A stretch of 64,000 bases of DNA from Hordeum vulgare subsp. vulgare (taxonomy: Eukaryota; Streptophyta; Magnoliopsida; Poales; Poaceae): positions 325,573,186-325,637,185 of the forward strand of contig NC_058520.1 of NCBI RefSeq assembly GCF_904849725.1, written 5' to 3'. The notes under the pieces are model-generated. The model searched no databases. It had not been told where the DNA came from and was given only the letters and a program-made list of their open reading frames with translations. A program made the position numbers and the translations under genes. Shown in pieces: positions 1 through 10,049 of this stretch (its first letter is position 1; each line of letters starts with the position of its first letter).

Positions 1-1977
1 TCAAAAAGCTTCAGCCTGAAAAGCTGGAACCCAAAGCGGAAAAGTGCGTCTTCATAGGTTACCCAAAAGAGACAGTTGGGTATACCTTCTATCTCAGATC
101 CTAGGGCAAAGTGTTTGTCGCTAAGAATGGAGCTTTCCTTGAGAAAGAGTTTCTCTCGACAGAATTGAGTGGGAGGAAGATAGAACTTGATGACGTTTTA
201 GAACCTTTGCTTCAACCAGATGGTGGTGCAGGACAAAAACAAGTTTCTGTCGAGGCTATACCAGTTGAAGAGGAAGCTGATGATGATGATCATGAAACTT
301 CAGATCAAGTTGCTATCACACCTCGTAGGTTGACAAGGGCACGTACTACTCCTGAGTTGTACGTAAATCATGTCTTATCAATCATGTTGTTAGACAACAA
401 TGAACCTATGAGCTATGGAAAAGCAATGGTGGGCCCGAATTCTAACAAATGGTTAGAGACCATGAAGTCCGAGATAGGATCTATGTATGAAAACAAAGTA
501 TGGACTTTGGAAGTATTACCTGAAGGCCGAAAGGCCATTAAGAACAAATGGATCTTTAAGAAGAAGACACACGCGGATGGCAATGTGACCGTCTATAAAG
601 CTCGACTTGTGGCAAATGTTTTTTTCACAAGTTCAAGGAGTTGACTACGACGAGACTTTCTCACCAGTAGCGATGCTTAAGTTCGTCAGAATCATGTTAG
701 CAATAGTTGCATTTTTCAATTATGAAATTTGGTAGATGGATGTCAAAACAACGTTCCTTAACGGGTTTCTTAAGGAAGAGTTGTATATGATGCAACCGGA
801 AGGTTTTGTTGATCTAGAGAATGCTGATAAAGTGTGCAAGCTCCAGCGATCCATTTATGGACTGGTGCAAGCATCTCGGAGTTGGAATCAACGCTTTGAT
901 GAGGTGATCAAGGCGTTCGGGTTTGTACAAGTTTTTGGAGAAGCTTGTATTTATAAGAAAGTGAGTGGGAGCTCTATAGCGTTTCTAATATTATATGTTG
1001 ATGACATATTGCTGATTGTAAACAATGTAGAACTTTTGGGAAGCGTAAAGGATTACTTGAATAAAAGTTTTTCAATGAAGGAACTGGGAGAAGCCGCTTA
1101 CATATTGGACATTAAGATCTGTAGAGATAGATCAAGGCGCCTGATAGGACTTTCACAAAGCACATACCTTGATAAGATTTTGAAGAAGTTCAAAATGGAA
1201 CAATCCAAGAAGGGGTTCTTGCCTGTATTACTAGGTATAAAGTTGAGTAAGACTCAATGCCCAGTGACTGTAGAAGATAGAGAAACAATGAGTGTCGTCC
1301 CCTATGCTTCAGCCATAGGGTCTATCATGTATGCAATGCTGTGCACAAGACTGGATGTCAGCCTAGCCATAAGTATGGCAGGCAGGTTTCAAAGTAATCC
1401 AGGAATGGAGCACTGGACAACGGTCAAGAATATTCTGAAGTACATGAAAAGGACTAAGGAAATGTTTATCATTTATGGAGGTGACGAAGAGCTCGTCGTA
1501 AAGGGTTACATCGATGCAAGCTTCGACAAGGATCCGGATGACTCTAAGTCACAAACTGGATACGTGTTTATTCTTAATGGGGGTGTGGTAAGCTGGTGCA
1601 GTTCCAAGAAAAACGTCGTAGCTGATTCTACATGCGAAGTGGAGTACATAGCTGCCTCGGAGGCGGCTAAGGAGGGTGTCTGGATGAAGCAGTTCATGAC
1701 AGATCTTGGAGTTGTGCCGAGTGCACTGGATCCAGTAAATCTATTGTGTGACAACACTGGTGCCATTGCTCTAGCCAAGGAACCAAGGTTTCACAAGAGG
1801 AACAAACACATAAAGCGACACTTCAATGCCATCCGCAATTACATCAAGGAGGAGGACATAAATATTTGCAAAGTGCACACGGACCTGAATGTTGCAGATC
1901 CGCTGACTAAGCCTCTTCCACGAGAAAAATATGACCAACACAAGAACTGCATGAGTGTTAGATTCATTACCTTGTAA
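1..1977 (+). pseudogene. Copia pol, 3' part (integrase tail, reverse transcriptase, RNase H), broken
   Basis: The window opens inside the pol of a Ty1/copia retrotransposon. From base 2 the frame reads the end of the integrase region (CVFIGYPKETVGYTFYLRS), stops at a TAG near 102-104, and continues from 111 to 644. A frameshift near 615-625, in a T run, separates this from the rest, and a TAG at about 733-735 interrupts the codons just before 736. The frame 736-1977 (413 residues) carries the reverse transcriptase with the catalytic YVDD at its residues 87-90 (about 994-1005). It then carries a copia RNase H with the acidic residues in GYIDAS, EVEYIAASEA and CDNTGAIALA, and ends in the usual copia tail HTDLNVADPLTKPLP. 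The family's role is to make cDNA from the element's RNA. At least two stops and one frameshift make this copy inactive. The 3' LTR follows 51 bases after the stop. The family assignment is firm; the 5' half lies outside the window. Confidence 0.92.
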
Positions 1978-2013
1978 ATCACATAGAGATGTGAAGCTAG
2001 ATTATTGACTCTA

Positions 2014-2028
2014 GTGCACGTGGGAGAC
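2014..2028 (+). other. Polypurine tract before copia 3' LTR
   Basis: GTGCACGTGGGAGAC sits directly against the TG that opens the LTR. It is in the position where plus-strand DNA synthesis is primed in copia elements. GTGGGAGAC is the usual form of this tract in BARE/Angela elements (from memory). Confidence 0.8.
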
Positions 2029-3816
2029 TGTTGGAAATATGACCTAGAAGCAATAATAAAATAGTTATTATTATATTTCCTGTTTCAAGATAATCGTTTA
2101 TTATCCATACTATAATTGTATTGAATGGAAACACAAATGCATGTGTGGATATATAGATAAAACAATGTCCCTAGTGATCCTCTAGTTGACTAGCTTGTTC
2201 ATCAAAGATGGTTAAGGTTTCCTATCTATAAACAAGTGTTATCAGTTGATAACACGATCACATCATTAGGAGAATGATGTGAAGGACAAGACCCAAACTA
2301 TAAACGTAGCATGTGATCGTGTGGTTTTGTTGCTATTGTTTTCTGCATGTCAAGTATACGTTCCTATGACCATGAGATCATGTAACTCACTGACATCGGA
2401 GGAATGCGTTGTGTGTATCAAACGTCGAAATGTAACTAGGTGACTATAAAGGTTCTCTATAGGTATCTCCGAAGGTGTCCGTTGAGTTAGCATGGATCAA
2501 GACTGAGATTTGTCACTCCTTGTGACGGAGAGGTATCTCAGGGCCCACTCGATGATACAACATCACAAACAAGCCATGCAATCAATGTGATTAAAGAGTT
2601 AGCCACGTGATCTTGTATTACGGAACGAGTAAAGAGACTTGCCCGTAACGAGATTGAAATAGGTATGGAGATACCGACAATCAAATCTCGGGCAAGTAAC
2701 ATACCGAGGGACAAAGGGAATGATATACGGGATTAATTGAATCCTTGACTTAGAGGTTCAACCAATAAGATCTTGGTAAAATATGTAGGATCCAATATGG
2801 GCATCCAGGTCCCGTTATTGGATATTGACCGGAGAGTGTCTCGGTCATGTCTACATAGTTTTCGAACCCACAGGGTGTGCACACTTAAGGTTTGATGACA
2901 TTTTGGTATAGTTGAATTATTGATGTTGGTAACCGAATGTTTTTTGCAGTCTCGGATGAGATCCCGGACGTCACAAGGGTTTCCGGAATGGTCCGGAGAC
3001 GAAGATTGATGTATTGGAAGTATCCATTTGAGTTCCATAAGATTTTCGGGCATTACCGGTAAAGTATCGGGAGTGACGAATAGGTTCCGGAGTTCCATCG
3101 GGAGGGGCCACCCACCCGGGAGAGAACCAAAGAGGCCCAAAGGGTGGCGTACCAGACCTTATTGCACTAGTGTCCAGCCCAAGAAGGGCACTTCGGCCGA
3201 AGGGAGGAGAAAAGGAAAGGAGAGGAGGCAAACCGAATTGGGGAAGGAGGACTCCTCCTTCCAAGTTGTGTTGGAGGAGGACTCCTCCCTCTCCCTCTTG
3301 CATCGGCCGACCCTAGGGTTCTTTCCATAGGTGACACCCCTCCCTCCCACCTATATATAGTGGAGGTGAGAGAGGCTTTTGGCACCCAAGCCATAGTGCA
3401 TCCCTCTCTCCCTCCACCACTTCATTACACCCCACAGCTAGTTCGGTACGGCACGACGAAGCCGTGCCGGAGTAGCTCCACCACCATCACCGCCACGCTG
3501 TCGTGCTGCCAGAGAATTCAACTATATCTTCGTCTCTCTTGCTGGATCAAGAAGGCGGAGATCGTCATTGAACTGTACGTGTGCTGAACGCGGAGGTGCC
3601 GTCCGTTTGGTACTAGATCGGGACGGAGTTCGTGGGACGCTTGCGATTCGGATCGCGAAGACGTTCGACTACATCAACCGCGTTTCTTAATGCTTCCTGC
3701 TTAGCAATCTACAAGGGTATGTGGATCGGATCTCCCCTCTCGTATATGATCATCATCATGATAGGTCTTGCGTGTGCGTAGGAATTTTTTTGTTTCCCAT
3801 GCTACGTTCGCCATCA
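2029..3816 (+). repeat. 3' LTR of BARE-1/WIS/Angela-like copia element
   Basis: This LTR starts TGTTGGAAATATGACC and ends near CTACGTTCGCCATCA, giving 1,788 bp. That matches the ~1.8 kb LTRs of the Triticeae BARE-1/WIS/Angela group, whose LTRs open in almost the same way. The matching 5' LTR and the left target duplication lie before the window. The flank after the LTR is AAATC. It contains a TATA box near 3352 and several short open frames on both strands between 2733 and 3590, which I read as chance frames in a GC-rich leader. The last 90 bases, with the GTCTTGCGTG motif, match the usual BARE LTR end. Confidence 0.88.
3352..3359 (+). promoter_or_regulatory. LTR TATA box (BARE-like)
   Basis: TATATATA follows a CCTCCCACC stretch and precedes GTGGAGGTGAGAG inside the LTR. 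Position and context resemble the TATA box of BARE-1-type LTR promoters. Transcription would start some 30 bases downstream. Confidence 0.65.
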
Positions 3817-4291
3817 AAATCTACCACTCTTCTTGTCCGCAATTGTTATGTTGGTGTTACTACTTGGTATAGATTTGTGCTTGACACTATTAAAGGAGAA
3901 AATTTTCCGAGTAGTCACCCTCACGATACTTTTAATGCTATGGGCAATTTAGTGGGATCACCACCTATTACTATTAATGAAACAACATTGACTTTTGAAC
4001 ACCTTATCCAAAGGTTGGATGTTATTGAAAAAATGTCAACTATGGAACAAATCAAGAACTTAGATAAAAAGGTGTATAATGAAGTGACTAAGTTAGGCTC
4101 TACAATAGGATATGATTTAAATTTACTAAAAGAAAAAGAACCAATTACCGATAGAGTAGAATAAAGTTCCATTAGAATCCGTAAGATAGAAAAGGTTATT
4201 AATGCTTTGGGTTCTGCTTCCCCCCTATAAAGTCTAATGAGGAACCCCCTACTGACAAAAAGCTTAATTTATTTATGTGTCCAATGTTCCT
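3817..4291 (+). pseudogene. Fragment of a retroelement coding region, unclassified
   Basis: From about 3840 to 4163 one plus frame stays open and reads an acidic and lysine-rich stretch with heptad-like leucine and isoleucine spacing (HLIQRLDVIEKMSTMEQIKN, later YDLNLLKEKE). It has no start codon of its own, because the upstream part of the frame is the end of the preceding LTR. It looks like the coiled-coil linker of a retrotransposon Gag, but I cannot place the family. The 3' portion (4164-4291) shows nothing recognisable. The copia element at 4297 is inserted into this sequence. Confidence 0.4.
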
Positions 4292-4296
4292 AAGCC

Positions 4297-5798
4297 TATA
4301 GGCTCCAAAGTATGTCTAGAAGGGGGGGGGGGTAATTAGACTACTTGACCAAATAAAAACTTAGCCTTTTCCCAATTTAAGTTGTGGACAAGTTTTAGCA
4401 ATTGTAGCAAGTCAAGCACACCCTACACATGCAAGTCTAAGAGTATAGGAGCGAAATGTAAAGACATGCACATGTAAATAGAGGGTAGAGATAGGAAGAT
4501 CAAACACAAAGATTGACACAACAATTTTTGGTGTGGTTTTGATAGGTGGTGCTATTGTACGTCCATGTTGATGGAGACTTCATGCAACCGAGGGTAACGG
4601 CCGCGCGTCTCCACAGAGGGCTCAACCCACGAAGGGTCCATAGAGAAGCAACCTTGTCTATTCCATCACGGCTTACGTCCACGAAGGACTAGCCTCACTC
4701 GGGGTAGATCTTCACGAAGTAGGGAATCTCCTTGCCCTTACAAACTTCTTGGTTCAACTCCACAACACGAAGTAGCAGGCTCCCAAGCAACACCTAACCA
4801 ATCTAGGAGACACCACTCTCCAAAAGGTAATAGATGCGGTAGTACGATGAACTCCTTGCTCTTGTGCTTCAAAATATAGTCTCCTCAAACACTCAATCAA
4901 TCTGTCATAGATTTGGCGTGGGTAGAAGAGTTTGATTGGGTGAAAAGCAACTTGGGGAGCCTAGAAATCAAGTTTCAAAGGGTAGGATTGGAATATCTTG
5001 AACTCAACACATGAGTAGGTGGCTCTCTCTCAGAAAATGGATCTGGAAAGTGTATGTGTGTTCCAAGTGCTTCCTCTCTGAACGGGAGGTGGTGGATGGG
5101 TATATATAGGCATCTCCAAAAATACAACCGTTGCAACATTATTGCCAAATTCGGTGAAACCAAAGTGAAACTCGGTGGCACCGACTAGTGCAAAATGTGG
5201 CAACCTTTGTATTTTTGGTGAGACCGATATATAATTCTCGATGGTACCGATATGGGTGTACTAGAAAATTTTCCAAATCTTGGTGGGGCCGATTTCCAAA
5301 ACTCAGAAATTCTGATTCTTGAAAATGGCTAACCAGAAAGTTGGTCACTGATTTCGGTTGCACTGAATGTAATGTTGGTGGCATCGAGAATCTATGGTTT
5401 GGCACATGATTTGTCTGGTGGATAACTCGGTAGCGCCGAATGGAAAAAGTTGGTGGCATCGAATTTTGGACTTGTGGAATATTTGTGGGAGACTTTCATG
5501 AGTATTTTTAGCGGCTATATCTAAGTACTAGAGAAACCAGATCATCATAGTCACCTCATTCCCTTTTAATAATATTGGCTTTCCTATGGACTCAAATGTG
5601 ATTTCTTAGAGACTATAAAATGTAGAGCCTTCAAGCTTGTTGCCAATAGATGTTCCTTACATCTAGGGGTTCTCCCCACAATCCTTAGCCAATGCATCAT
5701 TGAAATTTTCCTGAAATATACTAGATAGAATCATTAGATCAATGACACATATGTTGTTATTAATACCAAAACCATCATAGGAAGAAGTTATGATTTCA
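4297..5798 (-). repeat. 3' LTR of the pol-less Sirevirus-like element
   Basis: This 1,502-bp LTR pairs with the one at 12291-13716. Shared stretches include AAGTATGTCTAGA, GATAGGTGGTGCTAT, the CACGAAGTAGG block and ACACATATGTTGTTATTA. The outer end has decayed from TG to TA (TATAGGCTCC against TGTAGGATCC in the partner), and a run of 12 G follows at about 4321-4332. On the minus strand the LTR starts TGAAATCATAACTTC, directly after a polypurine tract. It carries many copies of a short palindromic word of the form CGGTnnnACCG between about 5140 and 5460. Confidence 0.85.
5101..5108 (-). promoter_or_regulatory. LTR TATA box (left copy)
   Basis: On the minus strand TATATATA precedes CCCATCCACCACCTCCC. 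The same arrangement is found in the partner LTR at 13089-13096, which supports it as the LTR promoter. Confidence 0.6.
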
Positions 5799-6247
5799 AT
5801 CTCCCCCTTTTTGGTAATTGATGAAAACGTATAGACCAAAGCTTCGACATAAGATAGAATCAATGAATAGCATCGTTGCTTTGAGAAGTATGTGATAAGC
5901 AAGAGCTCCCCCCTAAAATTTTGCATTATTTAAATTTTGCGTTTGACTGCAAATGCACAATCAATTAGGATCATGGGTCACTCTTCCGTGTCACATACAT
6001 CTTGGTGATGCGCTCACATAAATGATAAGAATGAATAGTAATGCACATCACACCAAACAAATAAGTGAATGATCATCATGTAGATAGCTCAAAGGTATGA
6101 AAATGTAGTATCAACAATCAAAGCCTATTATCAAACATGACAAAGTTTAAGGCATCCAAAAGACCAAATTTTTTAGAAAACCAAAGAGAGCAACAAAAAC
6201 AACTCTCTCTCTCGAAGCCCTAATGATCCATACACTTCCCCCCCTTT
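5799..6247 (-). other. Multiplied polypurine tracts upstream of 3' LTR
   Basis: Read on the minus strand, AAAAAGGGGGAGAT touches the LTR start (5799-5813). Two similar G-rich purine tracts lie further in, TAGGGGGGAG at 5906-5915 and AAAGGGGGGGAAG at 6235-6247. Sireviruses are known for several polypurine-tract copies between pol and the 3' LTR. The spacer between the tracts shows nothing else recognisable. Confidence 0.55.
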
Positions 6248-6302
6248 GGAAACAAGTTACCAAAAAGTTCAAAGGTCTAGAACTAAGCGTCGGTGTCACT
6301 CT

Positions 6303-8367
6303 AGGTTTGATATCCTACTATAGCAGTTGATGGAGTGGACAGGAAAGCGTGGGTGAAGGCTTAAGCAGAAGTCCTCTGAGGTGGTGGTGTAGACACTAGA
6401 GGTGCATGAGCTGATGGAGCTAATGGAGCTGATGCTTGGGCTGATGGAGACGGCGAGGATTTCGGAACTGCCAGAACTTCAAATCTGAAATGTGTCCTAA
6501 ACTAAGTGGTAGTTGGGAGAGACGTATCATCATCACCATTGCTGGAGCTAGGAGGGTGCACTTCATCAACTTCATGCTTCAACTGATTGAAAGTGGTTGT
6601 CAACTCTGTTACCTTGATATCCAGGTCATCGAATTTGGTTTCCACGATCCTCTCAACACTCTTCTAATTCAGCAAGATGTCAGTAATGTTGTTGTCCATC
6701 CCTTGTATGGTGCTAATAAGAAACACCATTTGATCCTCTCTGGTCCTCAACTGTGGATCTCTAGCTGCTCTGGCTGCCTTTGCCTATGCCTCAACATGCA
6801 TCTCTGCCTATGTTGTAGCTGAACTAGGATGGTCTCGGTCCATCACCACTTCATTATCTTCAAACTCTGGTTGGAGTGGAAGGTGTTGACTATCAAGTAG
6901 ATATACATTCTTCCCAATCTTGGAATTGATCTACATCTGAATGTATGGTGCATATCCGTAGGATCGCTTCTGGTCAACAGGAGTCCTTCTGATTGTCTCA
7001 ACAATTAGGTCAATCACTCTAATCCTGGTGTGGGTGTCTATATGGTGCAACATATTGATGGAATACCCCTTTATCATCTTATCATCGCTTGATTTAGGCA
7101 TCAAGGTGTGTCTCACAATGGCGTTAGTGGTGGGTATTCCTTCTTGCATGAAATAGATAGAGCCTAACTTGTGAGTCTTCAAGTATTGTTGTGGCACTGG
7201 TTTATGCATGTTGGCCATTGAATTGTGATTCATCTTTGCCTTAATATAAACATCCAAGTCACTCTCTAGTGCCTTTGGGGCACCTCATATGGTTGCCCAC
7301 TCCTCCACCATTGATTGATACCTGTTGTCTTTAGTCATCCATACAATCCTACTATTAGGATAAATGTGAGCTGTGGAGTAGAATTGCATGATCACCTCGT
7401 CGTTCCAAGCTGTCATCTCCTTGCCAACAAAATCTTCAATGCCAATGACTCTGAAGTTTTCTCTCACATGAGGGAAGTAATCCTCATCTTCCTTAATGTA
7501 GTCCGAGTCTACATGTCTCATATCGATGACAGCTGGACTTTTGTCCAAAATCACCGACTCATAGAAATCCTGCTGATCCTTTGTATGGAAGCAAGCATCG
7601 ACGGTAGTTCTCCTTCTGATAGCATACAAATCAGCTGATCTTCACTTTTTGAGCCCTTGATCCTTTCTATCTTCCATATTCTCTGCCACGGGGTGTTCAT
7701 CATTGTGCTCTGGCACATGAGATCTCATCTTCCTCAAAATAACAAGATCTTTTTCTTCTGAAGCAACATCTCAAGATGCAGAACTCTCGCTCTTCTGTGC
7801 TGCAGCTATATCCCTCGTAGTCCTTTTAGGTTTAGGAGCTACATGCTTCTTAGCCTTGGGAGAAGTAGTCTTAGCCTCAGTTGCAGGCTTGCTGGGCATA
7901 GTATCTCCCAAAAGCTTCTTCTTCTTTGAAGGAGTCTGATTAGCAGGTACCTCTTCCTCTTCTTCTTACCCATCATCTAGGTACTCAGGTGTAGATGGAC
8001 GCACAACTACTTTGACAAAACTAGTCCTTTGCCTCTTTTTCCCTGGATTCTTGGCTAGAGTCTTTGTCCTTCCAACTCCACTAGGTTGCTCTAAAGATTT
8101 AGAGAACCTTTTCTTTGCTGCAACAGACTCTGGAACATTTCTAACTGTTCCTCTCTCCTTCTACTTGTGAGAAGTGCCTTCCTGAGGATTGAAATCAACA
8201 TCTTGTTCATATGAGTTGAGCCTCTTCCTGGACCTGGTAGCTACCTTGGGAAGATAAGGAGAACAAGGAGTGCCTGGATCAGAATCACTCCTCTCAGGAC
8301 TAGTGCGTGAGTCCACTTCCATGCTCTGCTCTTTGTAAGCATTCTCACTATCTGTAGACCCTGACAT
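6303..8367 (-). pseudogene. Extra ORF of Sirevirus-like copia (env-like position), broken
   Basis: A single minus-strand frame of about 690 codons runs from the ATG at 8367 to near 6303 and is interrupted by about ten stops, six of them TAG. The first ~230 codons are hydrophilic and lysine/serine-rich (for example KVATRSRKRLNS and PSKKKKL). A folded-looking core follows (DFYESVILDK, then WNDEVIMQFYSTAHI at about 7400, then YGYAPYIQM). The C-terminal third is probable coiled coil (MDNNITDILLN, VTELTTTFNQLKHEVDEV). The same order of segments and several matching motifs occur in the frame at 60166-63883 in the second copia element. In sireviruses the corresponding slot holds an env-like ORF of unclear function. 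I see no signal peptide or transmembrane segment, so an envelope role is not supported here. Function unknown. Confidence 0.6.
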
Positions 8368-10049
8368 GCTGACAAGCTGACAAGCAGACCTTATGAATAG
8401 TTATAGAAGAGTAGGAATGAATGAGCATCACAAAACATAGATGTTTTCAAAATTTCAACTCAAATATTTAGTCTTAAGTATTAGATTTGTGTGTTCGGTT
8501 CCACCGAGTTGGAAAAGTCGGAGCCTCTGAGACTGACCATCTCCTTAATAGAGACTTGGCCACGCTTTTTGGTCGCACCAAAAAGTGAGACTCGGTCTCA
8601 CCGAGACGGTTCTCAAAAGCCCTAATCCAGGAATCGGTGACACCAATCCAAATCCACTCGGGGACTCCGAGACGCACAAAGGAGAGACCAACCCTAAAAA
8701 ATCTGTTCGTCTAATCTACGGGGTTTGTTCTATGGTTGGATCAGTCTCAAACTATGGCATGACGAAGAACAGTTCCTAATGTGCATGATTTTGATAAGGA
8801 GGGTGCAATAGGGGTGTGGTCTTTATGCTAGCTCGGTGAAGATCTCCTACGGCGGCGATGGAAGGTGAGATTGCAGTCGACGGCGAGGACTCCTACGACG
8901 AGGGCGTCTAGAAGTTAAATGGCGACGTCCTGGAGGCACGAGCATGGCAACATGGGTTTGCGGGAGGTGAAGATTGAAGTATAATTTCAAAAGTCGGGTC
9001 ATTGGGTATATATATCCCCATGCTGTCGGTGACACCGATTTGGAAATTTTGGTGCCACCGAGTTTCTTAACTATCTAGGACAGAGAAACTCGGTGAGACC
9101 GAGATTGCAAAACCGATTGTACCGAGGTTCATAAACCATATCAACCCTAGTGCTTCGGTGAGACCGAGTTTGGAGTTGGTCACACCGAGTGGCACATGGG
9201 AGGTTTTGGAAGTTAGCTTTTTGTCGAGATGGATCTGCGAGTGCTCCTCACATGGAGTGTCTGAAAAGTGCTTGCTCAAGTTTTGTGATGAAGCATGAAT
9301 AGAATTTGAGACGAGAAAGCATAGATAGCTAGAGATGGGTACTTAGGTATTCTTGTATATCCAATTGGCCAAAGAAAATGGAAAACAAAATAACAACAAT
9401 TGGATATCCTCGAATGAGCAAAAAAATGCATACCAACATGCTCACACAATAAGATGTCAAATAAAACATGTCAAACATGCACAACCACTCTAGTATCTAC
9501 CAGGCACTTTGGCGATGACAAAATCATCTATATATGAGTTTATCGACTTAGGAACCAAGCAAGAATACATAATCATAGGTCATACTCATCCTTTAAGCAC
9601 AAGTGAGGTTGCCACTTTTACATAAAGCTTTCAATGTGTTCACATCTTAAGAGATGCTTTAACTCAAGTCTTAGAGTAAAGCTCCCCCTTGATGTGACAT
9701 CCCCCTAAGAGGGATAAACTAACCTTGGGTTTTGTCTTAGAAGACTCCATGTAGGTGTAGTAGTGGTGGATGCTCATTGTTGATGAAGATCATATTGAGT
9801 TGGGAGCAGTCCTGGTTGTTTCGTACTCTTCTCACCTACATGGGTTAGTCCCACACAAGGAACAAATACAAGGATATCTATGGACATGGAGTGAAGTACA
9901 TATGATACAATGTCCATTGATGCATTAATTACCTTGTCCCTTTCTTACCTCTAAGGGAATATGTGACTCCATGAACTAATGCATATGGTCGAAGTTGATT
10001 GCAAATAGTTCTTGCCAAAATGAATAAGAGTGAATTTCATTAGCGGAGT
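8368..10049. other. Non-coding internal spacer with CGGT/ACCG palindromes; pol missing
   Basis: There is no frame with recognisable coding content. Between about 8480 and 9200 the short palindrome CTCGGTGAGACCGAG and close variants recur (8487, 8593, 9034, 9091, 9157 and others), as in the LTRs of this element. From 9290 to 10049 I see only AT-rich sequence and two purine-tract-like stretches near 9684-9712. In a complete element pol would lie between this spacer and gag, so the deletion or recombination junction is probably near 10050. Confidence 0.5.

Noticed and set aside
4320..4333. Run of 12 G (and ten G near 13818)
   Set aside because: Simple homopolymers in decayed transposon sequence. 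The first falls in a naturally G-rich LTR word.
6303..8367. Envelope glycoprotein gene
   Set aside because: The position is env-like, but there is no signal peptide, transmembrane helix or cysteine pattern, so I call it only an extra ORF.
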